From assembly GCF_014268885.2 (NCBI RefSeq), contig NZ_CP077095.1, positions 3,105,501-3,169,500 on the forward strand: a stretch of DNA of 64,000 bases, in the 5' to 3' direction. The position numbers were made by a program, and so were the translations under genes. This document shows, piece by piece, positions 62,708 through 64,000 of the stretch (positions within the stretch are counted from its first letter, which is position 1; every line of letters begins with the position of its first letter). The notes beneath the pieces were generated by a model, which ran no database searches, was not told where the DNA came from, and was given only the letters and a program-made list of their open reading frames with translations. This DNA comes from Pseudomonas xantholysinigenes. Its GTDB lineage: Bacteria > Pseudomonadota > Gammaproteobacteria > Pseudomonadales > Pseudomonadaceae.

Positions 62708-64000
62708 ATGAACATCCTCTACGACGCGCGTGTCGACGGCCCCCTGCCCGTCGTCGACAAACAAGCGCTGTTGCTGGCCCTGCGCACGGCCGTGCCCGAC
62801 CTGGAAATCCTCCACCACGCCGAGGACCTCAAGCCCTATGAGTGCGACGGCCTGTCGGCCTACCGCACGATGCCGTTGCTGGTGGTGCTGCCCGAGCGCC
62901 TGGAGCAGGTACAGACCTTGCTCGGACTCTGCCACCAACACGGCGTGCCGGTGGTCGCCCGTGGCGCCGGCACCGGCCTGTCCGGCGGCGCCCTGCCCCT
63001 GAGCCAGGGCATCCTGCTGGTCATGGCCCGTTTCAACCGTATCCTCGAGGTCAACCCCCAGGGCCGCTTCGCCCGGGTCCAGCCCGGCGTGCGCAACCTG
63101 GCAATCTCCCAGGCGGCAGCGCCCCATGGGCTGTACTACGCACCCGATCCCTCGTCACAGATCGCCTGCACCATCGGCGGCAATGTCGCCGAGAACGCCG
63201 GCGGCGTGCATTGCCTGAAATACGGCCTGACCGTGCACAACCTGCTCAAGGTGGAAATCCTCACCATCGAAGGCGAGCGGCTGATACTGGGCTCCGACGC
63301 CCTGGACAGCCCCGGCTTCGACCTGCTGGCGCTGTTCACCGGCTCCGAAGGCATGCTCGGTATCATCACCGAGGTGACCGTCAAACTGCTGCCCCGACCG
63401 CAAGTGGCGCGGGTGCTGCTGGCCAGTTTCGACAGGGTCGAGGATGCCGGCCGCGCGGTGGCGGGCATCCTCGACGCCGGTATCATTCCCGGCGGCCTGG
63501 AGATGATGGACAACCTGGCGCTGCGGGCCGCCGAGGACTTCATCCATGCCGGCTATCCGGTGGACGCCGCGGCGATCCTGCTATGTGAGCTCGACGGTGT
63601 CGAAGCGGATGTGCGGGAAGACTGTGACCGGGTTGCGACCGTGCTGCGCCAGGCCGGCGCCCGCGAGGTGCGCCTGGCCTGCGACGAAGCCGAGCGTGCG
63701 CGCTTCTGGGCCGGGCGCAAGAATGCCTTCCCGGCGGTCGGACGGCTTTCCCCGGACTACTACTGCATGGACGGCACCATCCCCCGCCGCGAGCTGCCCC
63801 GGGTACTGCGAGGCATCGCCGAGCTCGCCGCCGAGTACCGCCTGCGGGTGGCCAACGTGTTCCATGCCGGCGATGGCAACATGCACCCGCTGATCTTGTT
63901 CGATGCCAACCAGCCCGGCGAACTGGAGCGCGCCGAGACCATCGGCGGCAAGATCCTCGAGCTGTGCGTGGCGGTGGGCGGCAGCATCACCGGGGAGCAC
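62708..64000 (+). CDS. glcD: Glycolate oxidase subunit GlcD (cut by window end)
   Basis: First 431 of about 499 residues; no stop before the window ends. FAD-linked subunit of glycolate dehydrogenase, which oxidises glycolate to glyoxylate. The PCMH-type FAD domain (RGAGTGLSGGALPL, DPSSQIACTIGGNVAENAGG, KYGLTVHNLLKVE) and the C-terminal FHAGDGNMHP are intact and very like E. coli GlcD. glcE and glcF are expected just beyond the edge. No glcC regulator is next to it: the upstream neighbour is the same-strand peptidase, 49 nt away. Confidence 0.96.
   Translation, partial: MNILYDARVDGPLPVVDKQALLLALRTAVPDLEILHHAEDLKPYECDGLSAYRTMPLLVVLPERLEQVQTLLGLCHQHGVPVVARGAGTGLSGGALPLSQGILLVMARFNRILEVNPQGRFARVQPGVRNLAISQAAAPHGLYYAPDPSSQIACTIGGNVAENAGGVHCLKYGLTVHNLLKVEILTIEGERLILGSDALDSPGFDLLALFTGSEGMLGIITEVTVKLLPRPQVARVLLASFDRVEDAGRAVAGILDAGIIPGGLEMMDNLALRAAEDFIHAGYPVDAAAILLCELDGVEADVREDCDRVATVLRQAGAREVRLACDEAERARFWAGRKNAFPAVGRLSPDYYCMDGTIPRRELPRVLRGIAELAAEYRLRVANVFHAGDGNMHPLILFDANQPGELERAETIGGKILELCVAVGGSITGEH

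Overview
This is a 64 kb stretch of a high-GC gammaproteobacterial chromosome, most likely a Pseudomonas of the putida group. The evidence is the cyanide-insensitive oxidase pair cioAB, an sfnE-sfnC-sfnR sulfone-sulfur operon, a second stand-alone PBP2 (mrdA), a DUF2388 protein, a glcD very close to the enterobacterial one, and several putida-type REP elements (GC-rich hairpins built on GTGGGAGC / GCTCCCAC). I see no rRNA, tRNA, IS element, integrase or CRISPR array.

Layout. 0-6.5 kb: an IclR regulator with its operator, a block of REP sequence repeated with an exact 180-bp period, an FdhF/YdeP-type molybdopterin oxidoreductase, and cioAB. 6.5-16.8 kb: nine genes on the minus strand, nearly all overlapping or touching: a KamA-family radical SAM aminomutase, an FAD amine oxidase, an SidA/IucD-type N-hydroxylase, an ATP-grasp ligase, a MetRS-like protein, a CaiB-type CoA-transferase, a small cupin, a second FAD amine oxidase and an AEC exporter. 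N-hydroxylase + MetRS-like + cupin + FAD oxidase is the set known to build N-N bonds (hydrazines) in actinomycete pathways, but here cupin and MetRS are separate polypeptides. I read this as an uncharacterised N-N-bond natural-product cluster and the most exciting content of the window. 16.9-19.8 kb: an isocitrate-lyase/PEP-mutase-family enzyme and an amidohydrolase, divergent from a LysR regulator.

19.9-23.6 kb: a GH18 chitinase and an AA10 LPMO, both without signal peptides, downstream of a near-consensus LexA box; then an AceE-like protein lacking the TPP-binding domain, and a Ure2p/YfcG-type GST. 23.6-29.9 kb: an acid-catabolism operon (thiolase, acyl-CoA ligase, MHS transporter) facing a PAS-LuxR regulator across a perfect inverted repeat, then an MFS exporter. 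30-40.3 kb: a membrane HD-GYP protein preceded by a coupled small ORF, a metallo-beta-lactamase-fold protein, a 1299-residue patatin-like membrane protein with an in-frame hexanucleotide repeat, and mrdA.

40.5-57.8 kb is an organosulfur-scavenging island: sfnECR on the plus strand; a nine-gene minus-strand operon (ABC importer parts, two SfnB/DszC-type flavin enzymes, one LLM monooxygenase, an aldo-keto reductase, an MFS protein); and a divergent TonB-dependent receptor. Sigma-54 promoters with exact GG-N10-GC spacing lie in front of sfnE, the nine-gene operon and the receptor gene. SfnR is a sigma-54 activator without a sensor domain, so it is the obvious candidate to drive all three. 57.9-64 kb: a coiled-coil protein with a central hydrophobic hairpin, a small exported protein, a DUF2388 protein, a carboxypeptidase-G2-like M20 peptidase and glcD, cut by the window end.
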